Positions 9,664-18,111 of a stretch of DNA of 50,759 nt are shown piece after piece. The notes beneath the pieces were generated by a model. The model worked only from the letters and a program-made list of their open reading frames with translations, was not told the origin of the DNA and made no database searches. Numbering within the stretch: the first letter of the stretch is position 1; every line of letters begins with the position of its first letter. Made by a program: the position numbers and the translations under genes. The stretch comes from Roseospira marina (GTDB taxonomy: Bacteria; Pseudomonadota; Alphaproteobacteria; Rhodospirillales; Rhodospirillaceae). The stretch is from positions 1 to 50,759 of the forward strand of contig NZ_JACIGJ010000020.1 of the NCBI RefSeq assembly GCF_014197855.1, read 5' to 3'.

Positions 9664-10459
9664 CGGCGAACCCCTTGCGCGTGCGCGAGAACCACCACAG
9701 CCCGGCCAGCGCGATGCCCCAGGCCGCCGCCAGATACCCCGCGAGCAGACCGAAGTCCGGCAGGTGGCCGAACAACGCCACGTCGCGAAGCTGCTCGATG
9801 ATGAAGGTCAGCGGATTCATGTAGATGAAGATGCGAAAGGTCTCCGGCACCGCCTCGATCGGATAGAAGATCGGGCACAGGAACATGGTCACCGTCACCA
9901 GCACGCCGACCACCTGATGCAAATCCCGCAGAAAGACGCCGATCGCCGACAGGAACCACGTCAGGCCCAGGATCAGCAGCACATAGGGCGCCAGTACCAC
10001 CGGCACCAGCACCAGCGTCCAGGGGGGCACGCCGTTGAGGATCACGAAACCCAGCACCAGCATCAGCAGGCTGGCCGCCAGATTGAACAGCGCGCCGCCA
10101 GCCGCGACCCAGGGCATCGCCTCCAGCGGGAACACGACCTTCTTGATGTAGGAGGTGTTCTCCAGCATCAGGTTCGGCGCGCGACCCATGACCTCCGCGA
10201 AGAAGCGGAACACGATCAGGCCGCAGAACAGGACCAGGGCGAACTCCCCATGGCCCTCGATCTCCGTGCCCCAGCGGGCCTGGAACACCACGCTGAAAAT
10301 GAAGGTGAACACCCCCAGCATGATGAGCGGATTGAGCAGCGCCCAGGCGAGCCCCAGCAGGGACCCACGATAGGTCTGGGCGATTTCCCGGCGCGTCAGG
10401 CGCGCGATCAGCTTGCGGTGGGCGGTGTAGACCAGGAACGGCAGGAGAAGGCGTTTCAT
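9653..10459 (-). CDS. wzm: Polysaccharide ABC transporter permease (Wzm type)
   Basis: A 268-residue ABC-2 type inner-membrane permease with about six hydrophobic segments. The N-terminal segment TRREIAQTYRGSLLGLAW followed by a PLIMLGVFTFIFSVVF helix is characteristic of the Wzm/KpsM/TagG export permeases. The partner ATPase gene wzt overlaps its 3' end. The gene starts 12 bases after the large glycosyltransferase gene, with GAGGCGGA upstream of the ATG. Together Wzm and Wzt would move an undecaprenyl-linked glycan across the inner membrane. Which polysaccharide (O-antigen, capsule or other) is not settled by the sequence. Confidence 0.94.
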   Translation of the reverse strand: MKRLLLPFLVYTAHRKLIARLTRREIAQTYRGSLLGLAWALLNPLIMLGVFTFIFSVVFQARWGTEIEGHGEFALVLFCGLIVFRFFAEVMGRAPNLMLENTSYIKKVVFPLEAMPWVAAGGALFNLAASLLMLVLGFVILNGVPPWTLVLVPVVLAPYVLLILGLTWFLSAIGVFLRDLHQVVGVLVTVTMFLCPIFYPIEAVPETFRIFIYMNPLTFIIEQLRDVALFGHLPDFGLLAGYLAAAWGIALAGLWWFSRTRKGFADVV

Positions 10460-10471
10460 CGGAAATCCGCC

Positions 10472-13400
10472 TCACCCACGCGCCAGGATGGACCGAACCC
10501 GGTCCTTGAACGCGTCGGGATCGCACTCCGCCTGCACCCGGGCCAGGGCGTTGGCGCGGATGCTCTCCCACAGGGCCTCGTCCGTGTACAAGCGCGCCAA
10601 TTGCTCGGCGAAGGCCTGCGCCGTGTCGCCCACCAGCAGGTGCTCGCCGTCGCGCCAGTCCAGCTGCTTCGCGAGCAGCGGCGTCGCGACCACCGGCACG
10701 CCCCGCGCCGCCGCCTCGTGGATCTTGTGCGGAATGCCCCCGGCGTAGCGGGTCGGCGCAATGAACACGCGGGCCTGCTCGTAGAGCGGCGTCAGGTCCG
10801 GCACCGGCCCCAGCAGGGTCAGGCCCTGCTGCCCGAGCGCGCGCACGCTGGGCGCGTCGCTGCGGCCGGCCACCAGGACCTCGACCACCTTTTCAAGCCG
10901 CGCCTGGAACAGCGGCAGAATCTCGCGGTGGAACCACACCAGGGAGTCCACGTTCGGCGTGTCCTCGTCGCGCAGCAGCCCCACGAACAGCAGGCCGCGC
11001 CGATCCGCGAACGCCCGCGTGGACGGCGTCGGCGTCAGGCTGTGCCCCAGAACGCGCACATCGGTGTGCCCGGCCGCGCGGAAGTGCGCGGCCTCGCCCT
11101 CGGAGACGGACACCACCCGGGCCGCCCCTTGTGCCAGCGCCACCTCCGCGCCGATGGCGGCCTCGGCCCGCTGGATGGCGGCGGCCCCCGCGCCGAAGAC
11201 GCGGGCCTTGTTCAGGTCGCGGACCGCGAACACGGCCTCGGCGTCGTAGATCACCGTGGCGCGCGGGGTTATGGCCGGTTTGGAGGACGCCAGCGCGGCC
11301 TTGTACAGCTCCATATTGTGCGGACGGCTGACCACGATGGTGTCGTAGTAGTCGGCGCGCTCCCGCAGGAACGCCGCCAGCCCGGGCCGGCCCCGGCCCA
11401 TGGCGACCTCGACGCCCGGCGGCAGCGCCTCGAACGTTTCGGCCCAGTCCTCGTCGGGCTTGTCCATGGGATAGAACGTGACGAACCGGCCGCTCTCCGC
11501 CACAGCCTGCAGCAGGGTCCGCGTGCGCGGGAAGCCGGAGCCCAGGTGCGCCATGGGGACGCGGTCATCGAGGATCAGCACCCGCTCGGTCCCGGCGGGC
11601 AGGCGGTGGCGCGCCCACAGAATCCGCTCCAGGTTCGGGGCCTCGTGGCGGGCGTCCAGCGCCTCCGCGTGCTTGGCGCGGAACAGAGCGTGGTTCTTGC
11701 GTTGCTGGGCGATGGCGGCCTCGCTCTTGCCCGCGCTGCCGAACTCGTAGTGATCGATGACGACCAGGGGCTCAAACACGACCCGCAGACCGGCGGCCCA
11801 CAGCCGCATGCAGAAATCCGCCTCTTCGTAATAGGCCGGCGCATACGCCTCGTCGAACCCGCCGAGATCGTTGAACGTGCCGCGCCGGAACAGCAGGAAC
11901 GCGCCGGAGCAGTAGTCCACATCGCGGCGGAACATGGCCTCGCCAGCCTCCGGCGGCAGATCGCGGGCGTAGCCCAGGCAGCTTCCGTCCGACCAGATCA
12001 GGCTGCCGGCCTCCTGCAGGCGTCCGTTGGGCAGCACGATGCGGCCGCCCACCGCGCCCACGGTGGCGTCGGACTCCAGCGTCGCCACCGCCGCCGCCAG
12101 ACTGCCCGGCCGCAGGATGGCATCGTTGTTGAGCAGCAGCACATGCTCGCCCGTCGCGGCGGCCACGGCCTGGTTCACCGCCTTGAGGAAGCCGACGTTG
12201 TCGGTGTTGCGGATCACGCGGGCCCCGTCCACCCGCTCCAGCAGGGCGCCGGTCTCGTCCGTCGAGGCGTTGTTGACGATCACGACCTCCAGCGGCACGC
12301 CGAACTCGGTCTCCAGACCGCGCAGGCAAGCCAGCGTCAGGGCGGCCTGATTCCAGAGCACGAGGACGACACTGACGGACGGCCGCGCGGACGACGGCAG
12401 GCGCACCCGGCCCTCGCCCTCCAGCAGCGCCCGCAGGTCCGCGTCCGTACGCTGGCGCAGGGCCTCCTTGGCCGCCGACAGGTCCGGCACGGCGGGCACG
12501 GCACCCGCACCCCGCATCCGGCGCACCAGATCGGCGCGGGCGCGCAGGATCGCCTCGCCACCCGGCACGCGATGCAGCACGCGCAGGATCAAGGCCTTGG
12601 CGTAGCCACGCACGGCGCCCCCCCCCGCCAGCGTGCGAAGCGGCGCGGTCAGTTTCCAGGAGCTGGAGCGCAAGACCGCATTCAGGTCTCCGCGCACCGC
12701 GTCCAGTTCGACCTGCAAGCGCTCCACCTCGGCGCCGCGCTGGGCCACATCGAATTCAAGCTGGCGCACATACGGCCCGACATCCTCATACGCCCGCCGC
12801 AGTGCGCCGGTCATCGTGTCCACGGTGACGTTCAGCGAGGATTGCAGCCGATACTGGGACTCCGCCTGCGTCTCCAGGCGCGCGTTCAGCCACGTGATGC
12901 GGTCCTCCAGAACCCGCCCGCTGGCGGCGTTCTGCAACCCGTCACCCATGGCCTGGAAGAACTGCCGTACCGCTGCGGCCTCATCCTCCGGCAGGCCGGT
13001 CAGCCACTGAATCGCCGGGGGTGGTGCCGTGCCGACGGCCAGAACGCCAAGGCCGCTGGAATGGGTGAACGTGAACGACGGGTACCGGTCCGTCAGCTCC
13101 TGCCACAGGCGCCAGACGCCGAAATCACTGTGATACTCGCTGATGTCATGAAACAGCATGACGCCGGCCGCGCTCATCTTCGGCAGAAACGTCTCGAAGT
13201 CGTCGCGGGCGGCGTCGTAGGTGTGCAGCCCGTCGATGTGCACGATGTCCAGGCTTCCGGGCGCGAAGTCCCGGGCCGCGTCGGCGAACAGCGCCCGCAC
13301 CAGGGTCGAAAAGGCGTCGTAGCGGGGATCGTGGTGCGCCCGCAGCGTGCCCAGGATGACGTCGCCGTAGTGCCCGGCGTGTTCATCCCCTTGCCATGTA

Positions 13401-13678
13401 TCCACCCCCCAGAGCCGTGTCGGCAGCCCGTGGGCAACGATTGTCTCGCAGAAGGTGCAGTAGGAATCGCCCCGGTGGACGCCCAACTCGACCAGCGTAT
13501 TCGGGCGCGTCTGGGTCAGGAGCCAGCGGGCGAACGGAATATGGCCCTGCCACGCCCGCGTCTCGCGGCTCTGCCACAGCGGCGGCAGCGGCAGCGTCCG
13601 GACCACGTCGAAGGGAAACAGCCCCTCGGGGCCCGGAGCGACGGTCTCGGTCGACGCAGTCGGCTGGACAATGGACAT
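10472..13678 (-). CDS. Methyltransferase-GT2-GT4 fusion glycosyltransferase (1068 aa)
   Basis: One polypeptide with three enzymatic modules. Residues about 55-200 form a class I SAM-dependent methyltransferase of the Methyltransf_24 sort (NTLVELGVHRGD at 60-71, GVDTW at 91, DIVHIDGLHTYDA at 144-156, LFHD at 175). A helical coiled-coil-like linker (about 240-340) ends in SSSWKLTAPLR, a motif often found before glycan glycosyltransferases. Residues about 434-660 form a GT2 fold (SVVLVLWNQ, VIVNNAS, LLLNNDA at 514-520, YYEEADFCMR). Residues about 698-1068 form a GT4-like fold (FVGLLRDEDTPN, FIAPTRYAGGIPHKIHEAAA). The ATG at 13678 has GAGGA upstream; earlier in-frame codons have no support. It probably adds and methylates sugars of the exported glycan in the cytoplasm. 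The acceptor and donor sugars are unknown. Confidence 0.9.
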   Translation of the reverse strand: MSIVQPTASTETVAPGPEGLFPFDVVRTLPLPPLWQSRETRAWQGHIPFARWLLTQTRPNTLVELGVHRGDSYCTFCETIVAHGLPTRLWGVDTWQGDEHAGHYGDVILGTLRAHHDPRYDAFSTLVRALFADAARDFAPGSLDIVHIDGLHTYDAARDDFETFLPKMSAAGVMLFHDISEYHSDFGVWRLWQELTDRYPSFTFTHSSGLGVLAVGTAPPPAIQWLTGLPEDEAAAVRQFFQAMGDGLQNAASGRVLEDRITWLNARLETQAESQYRLQSSLNVTVDTMTGALRRAYEDVGPYVRQLEFDVAQRGAEVERLQVELDAVRGDLNAVLRSSSWKLTAPLRTLAGGGAVRGYAKALILRVLHRVPGGEAILRARADLVRRMRGAGAVPAVPDLSAAKEALRQRTDADLRALLEGEGRVRLPSSARPSVSVVLVLWNQAALTLACLRGLETEFGVPLEVVIVNNASTDETGALLERVDGARVIRNTDNVGFLKAVNQAVAAATGEHVLLLNNDAILRPGSLAAAVATLESDATVGAVGGRIVLPNGRLQEAGSLIWSDGSCLGYARDLPPEAGEAMFRRDVDYCSGAFLLFRRGTFNDLGGFDEAYAPAYYEEADFCMRLWAAGLRVVFEPLVVIDHYEFGSAGKSEAAIAQQRKNHALFRAKHAEALDARHEAPNLERILWARHRLPAGTERVLILDDRVPMAHLGSGFPRTRTLLQAVAESGRFVTFYPMDKPDEDWAETFEALPPGVEVAMGRGRPGLAAFLRERADYYDTIVVSRPHNMELYKAALASSKPAITPRATVIYDAEAVFAVRDLNKARVFGAGAAAIQRAEAAIGAEVALAQGAARVVSVSEGEAAHFRAAGHTDVRVLGHSLTPTPSTRAFADRRGLLFVGLLRDEDTPNVDSLVWFHREILPLFQARLEKVVEVLVAGRSDAPSVRALGQQGLTLLGPVPDLTPLYEQARVFIAPTRYAGGIPHKIHEAAARGVPVVATPLLAKQLDWRDGEHLLVGDTAQAFAEQLARLYTDEALWESIRANALARVQAECDPDAFKDRVRSILARG

Positions 13679-13782
13679 GCTCAGGATCCTCGGTTCGAAA
13701 TCGGGCGCGCCGCCGGCCCCCCGACGCGAGACACGACCGGGCGCGGCGCCCGGTCCGGAGAGAGTGGCCGCAGGAGGGCGAC

Positions 13783-15549
13783 TCAGCGCCGCTCCAGCCA
13801 CGGAAACGGGGAGCGCGGCGCGGTGCGTCGGACGAACCCCGGCAAGGCCGGCTCGAACGCCAGACCGTGCCACGGATCCTCGCACACCGACGGCCCCCAG
13901 CGCTCCCGCAGCAGGCGCTCCTCGCGCAGGGCCCGCTCCCGCTTGCTGGTCATGCGGTCGTCGCCCCGGCTGACGGATTCATGGTGGTACAGACGCGCCC
14001 ACGGCGTCCAAACATTGGAATAGCCAGCGCCGGCCAGTCGCAGGCACAGGTCGACATCGTTGAACGTGACCTCGAACGCCTCGTCAAAGCCGCCCACCGC
14101 GCGGAACGCCTCGGCGCGGATCACCAGACACGCCGCCGTGACGGCGCTGACCGGGCGCTCGGTCGCACCGGGGCCCGTGGCCACCCAGGCGTCGTCCATC
14201 AGCAGGCCCATGTGATCGGCGATCCCGTGGCCCGCGCCCAGCATCACCCCGGCGTGCTGGATGCGACCGTCCGGGTAGTACAACAGCGCCCCGACCGCGC
14301 CCACCTCCGGGCGCAGGGCCTGGGCGACCATCTCGCGCAGCCAGTCGGCATGAAGGACCTCGGTATCGTTGTTCAGGAACGCCAGAACGTCACCCGTGGC
14401 CACGCCGGCCGCCAGATTGTTCAAGCGGGCGAAGTTGAACGGCGCGTCGATCGGCATCACCCGCACGTCCGCCGCTTGCCCGATGGCGTCCAGATAGGCC
14501 AGCGTCTCCGGCTCGCGGCTGCGATTGTCGATGATGATGATGTCCAACGCCGGATAGTCCGTGTCGGTCCGCAGGCCGTCGACAATCCGGCGCAGGTAAT
14601 CGACCTTGTCGTGGGTCGGGATGATGACCGTGACGGAGGGCCAGCAGGCCGGCTCCGGCACGACGCGGCGCAGGCCCGGCGCGACCGCGTGCACGGTGGC
14701 CGGACGCCCCCGCCGCACCATCGCGGCGGCCACCGCCGCCCGCTCGTCGGCATCGCGGTCCGGATCCGGACGCGGATCGCCCGGGTGGTCGAACAGCGCT
14801 TCCGCGATATGGCGGATGGTGTCGGTCCGCGCCATTTCGCTGGCCCGCACGGCATGAGCATAGAACCACGCCGGTCCGGCCCCGGGATCGCTGGTGGCGC
14901 AGGCGTTCACCGCAACCGTGCTGCGCATCACCTTGAGCGCACCGAACACGTCGCGGGTCAGGGCGTAATGCCGATCCCACGGCGGCTTGCACAGCAGCGG
15001 CGTGACCGCGATACCGCCGGCGCGCGCCGTTTCGTCGGCGAACACCATGTCGGTGGCGGGCAGATCGCGAAACATCTGGTCAATCCGGGCCAAGGCCACC
15101 GGCGACAGGCGCCCGGCGCGATCCACCAGCACGGTGACCGGCGCCGCGTCCGGATCGAGCACCGTATGCAGCCGCTCCGGCCGCACCGCCACGCAGGGAC
15201 CGAGAACGCGGGGATCCACGGCACTGTAATGCGCCAGCGCCGCGACCATCCCCGCCTCGGGATCGGGCGTCCCCTCCCGCCGGACAACGACGAGCGTCCA
15301 GTCCGGAAACGCCTGGGCGCGCAGGCTGTCGACAAAGGCGGCCAGCGCATCCGCGTCCGGCAGCGCGTGGACGTCCAGAACAAGGCGCATGGCATGGCGC
15401 GCCGCGACCGGCGGCAGGGCATCCACGGCGGCCCGGCGCGCGGCATCGCACGTCACGGCCGTCCGCCACGCGGTCAGGCCGCCGTCTGGCTCCGGCGCGA
15501 CGGATGGTGACTCGGCGGACGAGTCCGAAAACTGAAACATGTGAGGCAT
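13783..15549 (-). CDS. GT2 family glycosyltransferase with long N-terminal extension (588 aa)
   Basis: The C-terminal half (about residues 305-560) is a GT2 glycosyltransferase: SVTVIIPTHDKVDYLRR, then IIIIDNRSREPET, FARLNNLAAG, FLNNDTEVLHADWL carrying the DxD-like metal site, and FNDVDLCLRL, a catalytic-base type motif. It resembles rhamnosyl- and O-antigen-type transferases of the RfbF/WbbL group. The N-terminal 300 residues look like a decayed second glycosyltransferase-like domain (LVLDVHALPDADAL, WTLVVVRREG) without clear catalytic motifs. The ATG at 15549 has CGGAAG 8 bases upstream; an ATG at 15540 is an alternative. It is the first gene of the minus-strand glycan operon, 104 bases before the fusion gene. 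It should act at the cytoplasmic face of the membrane. The sugar is unknown. Confidence 0.9.
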   Translation of the reverse strand: MPHMFQFSDSSAESPSVAPEPDGGLTAWRTAVTCDAARRAAVDALPPVAARHAMRLVLDVHALPDADALAAFVDSLRAQAFPDWTLVVVRREGTPDPEAGMVAALAHYSAVDPRVLGPCVAVRPERLHTVLDPDAAPVTVLVDRAGRLSPVALARIDQMFRDLPATDMVFADETARAGGIAVTPLLCKPPWDRHYALTRDVFGALKVMRSTVAVNACATSDPGAGPAWFYAHAVRASEMARTDTIRHIAEALFDHPGDPRPDPDRDADERAAVAAAMVRRGRPATVHAVAPGLRRVVPEPACWPSVTVIIPTHDKVDYLRRIVDGLRTDTDYPALDIIIIDNRSREPETLAYLDAIGQAADVRVMPIDAPFNFARLNNLAAGVATGDVLAFLNNDTEVLHADWLREMVAQALRPEVGAVGALLYYPDGRIQHAGVMLGAGHGIADHMGLLMDDAWVATGPGATERPVSAVTAACLVIRAEAFRAVGGFDEAFEVTFNDVDLCLRLAGAGYSNVWTPWARLYHHESVSRGDDRMTSKRERALREERLLRERWGPSVCEDPWHGLAFEPALPGFVRRTAPRSPFPWLERR

Positions 15550-15576
15550 GCAGACGACTTCCGGGAGGCCCTATCC

Positions 15577-15620
15577 AATCCTGCGGGTCCGATCCTGTGG
15601 GTCCCCAATCCCGCGGGCCC
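15577..15620. repeat. Three imperfect 14-16-bp tandem repeats in the operon leader
   Basis: AATCCTGCGGGTCC (15577-15590), GATCCTGTGGGTCCCC (15591-15606) and AATCCCGCGGGCCC (15607-15620) are adjacent variants of one unit. On the minus strand they fall in the roughly 170-base untranslated leader between the promoter near 15.75 kb and the first glycosyltransferase start. Confidence 0.6.
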
Positions 15621-15726
15621 AAGAACTGGACGTCCCGTCGCTCGGATCCGGTCGCGCGACGGCTCGGGGCTTCCGACGGCACGCCACGCCGCGCACGGGA
15701 TCGGCCGGGCGGTCGCGCGGTCCCGT

Positions 15727-15755
15727 GTTATACGGCCCGGCGCCCGCGCTCGCAA
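15727..15755 (-). promoter_or_regulatory. Sigma70-type promoter of the glycan operon
   Basis: On the minus strand TTGCGA (15755 to 15750) is followed after exactly 17 bases by TATAAC (15732 to 15727), a close match to the housekeeping consensus. Transcription would start near 15720 and give a leader of about 170 bases before the glycosyltransferase gene. The site lies between the end of the Lrp-type gene and the operon, where a new transcription unit is expected. Confidence 0.6.
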
Positions 15756-15829
15756 GCCGACGATGCCGGGGGCGCGGCCAGGGACGAAACCCGCCCCGAA
15801 CGGCCCATGCTCGGGGACGGCGCGTTCGC

Positions 15830-16330
15830 TTAAGAGGGCGCCGCCGCACCGGAGGGCTCAAACGGCCCCACCTTCTTCACCGTGCGGAGCGTGAAGCTCG
15901 ATTGCAGGCGCGCCACCCCGGGCAGGCGGGACAGGTCGCGGCGGTGGATGCGTTCAAAATCCGGCAAATCGGCCGCCGCCACCTTGACGAGGTAGTCGGC
16001 CTCACCCGACATGAGGTGGCATTCCGTGATGTCCGGGCAGCCGGCGACGGCGGCTTCGAACGCGGCCATCGCGTCCTCGGTCTGGCGCTCCAAGGCGACG
16101 TGCACGAATACGACGGTACCGCGCCCGACCGCGTCCGGCTCCACCACCGCCGTGTAGCCGAGGATCACCCCGGCCGCTTCAAGCCGGCCGACCCGCCGAT
16201 GGCAGGCCGACGGAGACAGATGAACCCGGGCGGCGAGATCCTGGTTGGTTATGCGGCCGTCCGCCTGGAGGAAGGTAAGGATGCGATAATCCGTCGCATC
16301 CATAGCGATATATGGTGAACTCTTCGCCAT
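15830..16330 (-). CDS. Lrp/AsnC family regulator, likely controlling alanine dehydrogenase
   Basis: A 166-residue DNA-binding protein. The N-terminal helix-turn-helix (DATDYRILTFLQADGRITNQ, then DLAARVHLSPSACHRRV) is the AsnC type, and the C-terminal part is the alpha/beta RAM domain with HLMSGEADYLVKV that binds amino acids and makes oligomers. The gene is divergent from ald with 124 bases between them, the usual arrangement for the Lrp-like activator AldR, so alanine is the likely effector (inference). AAGGA lies just upstream of the ATG at 16330. An internal ATG at 16303, directly before the DATDY segment, is a possible alternative. Confidence 0.92.
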   Translation of the reverse strand: MAKSSPYIAMDATDYRILTFLQADGRITNQDLAARVHLSPSACHRRVGRLEAAGVILGYTAVVEPDAVGRGTVVFVHVALERQTEDAMAAFEAAVAGCPDITECHLMSGEADYLVKVAAADLPDFERIHRRDLSRLPGVARLQSSFTLRTVKKVGPFEPSGAAAPS

Positions 16331-16454
16331 ACAGGTCCTTTCGGGCGAAACTGTTGCGCAGAAAAGCCGCACATGGCCACCCTTTGCAAGCACATTCGAC
16401 GCCCGAACCGGTATACTTTGGCTGATAATTGGTCTTAATAAGGGAGTCGGCCAT
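16331..16454. promoter_or_regulatory. Divergent control region of the Lrp-type gene and ald
   Basis: This 124-base region is visibly richer in A/T than its surroundings near ald (TTTGGCTGATAATTGGTC). TATACT at 16412-16417 is a strong -10 candidate for ald, without an equally good -35, which fits an activated promoter. Lrp-type proteins bind such A/T-rich imperfect palindromes. The exact operator cannot be fixed by eye. Confidence 0.45.
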
Positions 16455-17573
16455 ATGCGGATTGGTGTGCCCAAGGAAATCAAGCCCCAGGAGTTCCGGG
16501 TCGGCATGACGCCGGACGGCGCCCACGAACTGACGACGCACGGCCACGAAGTCGTCGTGGAAAGCGGGGCCGGCGTCGGCATCGACGCCAGCGACGCGGC
16601 CTATGAGGCCGCCGGCGCGCGCGTCCTTCCGGATGCGGCGGCCGTGTTCGATACCGCCGAGTTGATCGTCAAGGTCAAGGAGCCGCTGGCCGTGGAGCGG
16701 GCCCGCCTGCGCCCGGACCACGTCCTGTTCACGTATCTGCATCTTGCGCCGGACGTGCCGCAGACCCGCGAGCTAGTGGCCTCCGGCGCCACATGCATCG
16801 CCTACGAGACCATCACCGACGCCACGGGCGGTCTTCCGCTGCTGAAGCCGATGTCACAGGTGGCCGGTCGCCTTTCAGTGCAGGCCGGCGCACAGGCGCT
16901 GGAGCGCGCCCACGGTGGCCGGGGCTTGCTCATGGGCGGCGTACCGGGCGTGGCACCGGCGCGCGTGGCCGTGATCGGCGGCGGCGTGGTCGGCGAGAAC
17001 GCCATTCAGGTGGCGCTGGGCCTGGGTGCGGATGTTGCCGTTCTGGACCGCAACCCGTTGGTGTTGGAGCGGCTGGCGCATCGCTTCGGCCCGGCGCTGA
17101 CCACGCTCTTCTCCTCCAAGGCGGTGCTTGAACAGGCGGTGCTCGACGCGGACGTCGTCATCGGCGCTGTGCTGATCGCCGGGGCGGACACGCCGAAGCT
17201 GGTGACCCGCGACATGGTCTCGCGCATGAAACAGGGCGCGGCACTGGTGGACGTCGCCATTGACCAGGGCGGCTGCTTCGAAACCAGCCACCCGACGACG
17301 CACCAGGAGCCGACGTACATCGTGGACGGCACCGTGCATTACTGCGTCGCCAACATGCCGGGCTGCGTGCCCAACACGTCGACCTACGCCCTGACCAACG
17401 CCACCCTGCCGTATGTGCTCCGCTTGGCGAATCTGGGCTGGCGCGCGGCGCTCCAAGCCGACCCGCACTTCCGGCGCGGCCTAAACGTGGCCAACGGCCG
17501 GATCACCTGCCAGCCGGTCGCCGAAGCCCAGGGCCTGCCGTTCCTCGCGGCGGAGGAAGCGCTGGCCGCCTAA
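16455..17573 (+). CDS. ald: Alanine dehydrogenase
   Basis: NAD-dependent enzyme of 372 residues that reversibly deaminates L-alanine to pyruvate and ammonium, normally a cytoplasmic hexamer used for alanine catabolism. The start MRIGVPKEIKPQEFRVGMTP is the family signature. VKVKEPL, FTYLHLA, the Rossmann NAD-binding segment VAVIGGGVVGENA, and DVAIDQGGCFETS follow in the expected order. AAGGGAG upstream supports the ATG. The divergent Lrp-type gene is its probable regulator. Downstream is a long hairpin-rich noncoding region with a likely terminator at about 17.85 kb. Confidence 0.97.
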   Translation: MRIGVPKEIKPQEFRVGMTPDGAHELTTHGHEVVVESGAGVGIDASDAAYEAAGARVLPDAAAVFDTAELIVKVKEPLAVERARLRPDHVLFTYLHLAPDVPQTRELVASGATCIAYETITDATGGLPLLKPMSQVAGRLSVQAGAQALERAHGGRGLLMGGVPGVAPARVAVIGGGVVGENAIQVALGLGADVAVLDRNPLVLERLAHRFGPALTTLFSSKAVLEQAVLDADVVIGAVLIAGADTPKLVTRDMVSRMKQGAALVDVAIDQGGCFETSHPTTHQEPTYIVDGTVHYCVANMPGCVPNTSTYALTNATLPYVLRLANLGWRAALQADPHFRRGLNVANGRITCQPVAEAQGLPFLAAEEALAA

Positions 17574-17695
17574 AACATATCGCGCCAAAACGGTATCGCT
17601 GTTGGATGCCGGTTTGGCGCGTGAATCGGCTCTCCCTTGAAGGATCGGCTCTAGGCCACGGGGGCGCCCCTCCGCCCCAATATCGAAACCTGATA

Positions 17696-17730
17696 CCAAG
17701 CTGAGGTGAGGCCAACGCACCTCAGCTTGG
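17696..17730. repeat. Perfect 13-bp inverted repeat
   Basis: Arms 17696-17708 and 17718-17730 pair perfectly around a 9-base loop. No T-run follows on either strand, so it is not a classical intrinsic terminator. It could be a processing or stability element for the ald transcript. Confidence 0.7.
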
Positions 17731-17771
17731 CAAGGCCGACCGGCCGTCGCGCCTTATGGCGCGAAAAACAC

Positions 17772-17800
17772 GGCGGCGATGAGTCAGGCTCATCGCCGCC
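17772..17800. repeat. Perfect 12-bp inverted repeat
   Basis: Arms 17772-17783 and 17789-17800 pair perfectly around the loop TCAGG. It is very stable and GC-rich. An A-run (AAAAA) about 6 bases before it means that on the minus strand it would look terminator-like, although no minus-strand gene ends here. Confidence 0.65.
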
Positions 17801-17821
17801 TGGTATGAGTCCCCGATCTCG

Positions 17822-17856
17822 CGCCGTCAGTTCCCCGGAACCGGCGGCGTTTTTTT
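17822..17856 (+). terminator. Likely intrinsic terminator downstream of ald
   Basis: CGCCG (17822-17826) pairs with CGGCG (17842-17846), with an inner GTTC/GAAC stem, and is followed by GCG and seven T (17850-17856). It is about 280 bases after the ald stop, so the ald transcript would carry a long structured tail. Confidence 0.5.
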
Positions 17857-18111
17857 GTGCCGAGGGGCGTCCGGCGTCCGTGCGGCGCGCATCCGGCCTG
17901 GGTGAACATTGAGCCCGCCGCCACTCGCGCTCGGGCGCGAGTCACCCACACCCAAAACAAGATTTTTCGATTGGAATTGTTTTTCGGTAGCGTTTTCCGT
18001 ATGGCACTATCGACTCTGAGTTTCGAAAAGCAGGAGCGATGACCACTTTAGTGGAATATATCATGACCTAAGAACGCACGTCGGCACACTATACAATTAA
18101 TGAGGGTTGCC

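Larger units (their letters stand above)
17574..18111. other. Hairpin-rich noncoding region downstream of ald
   Basis: A 538-base stretch with no supportable gene. It contains a series of strong inverted repeats: 17581-17621 (13-base arms with one mismatch), 17696-17730 (perfect 13-base arms, CCAAGCTGAGGTG), 17772-17800 (perfect 12-base arms, GGCGGCGATGAG), a terminator-like structure ending in seven T at 17850-17856, and 17923-17942 (perfect 8-base arms ACTCGCGC). Toward the chemoreceptor gene the DNA becomes A/T-rich (17960-18100), which should hold that gene's promoter. Confidence 0.75.

Noticed and set aside
9623-14023. Very long plus-strand open frame (1466 codons)
   Set aside because: Runs antisense to wzt, wzm and the fusion glycosyltransferase, all with clear motifs; composition is typical of a shadow frame.
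17581-17654. Third copy of the 107-bp element after ald
   Set aside because: It has a similar layout (large inverted repeat, then a second part ending GCTCTAG), but the bases do not align with copies A and B, so I treat it as a separate hairpin.
18002-18018. Sigma54 promoter before the first chemoreceptor
   Set aside because: TGGCAC is present but no TTGC follows at the required distance.
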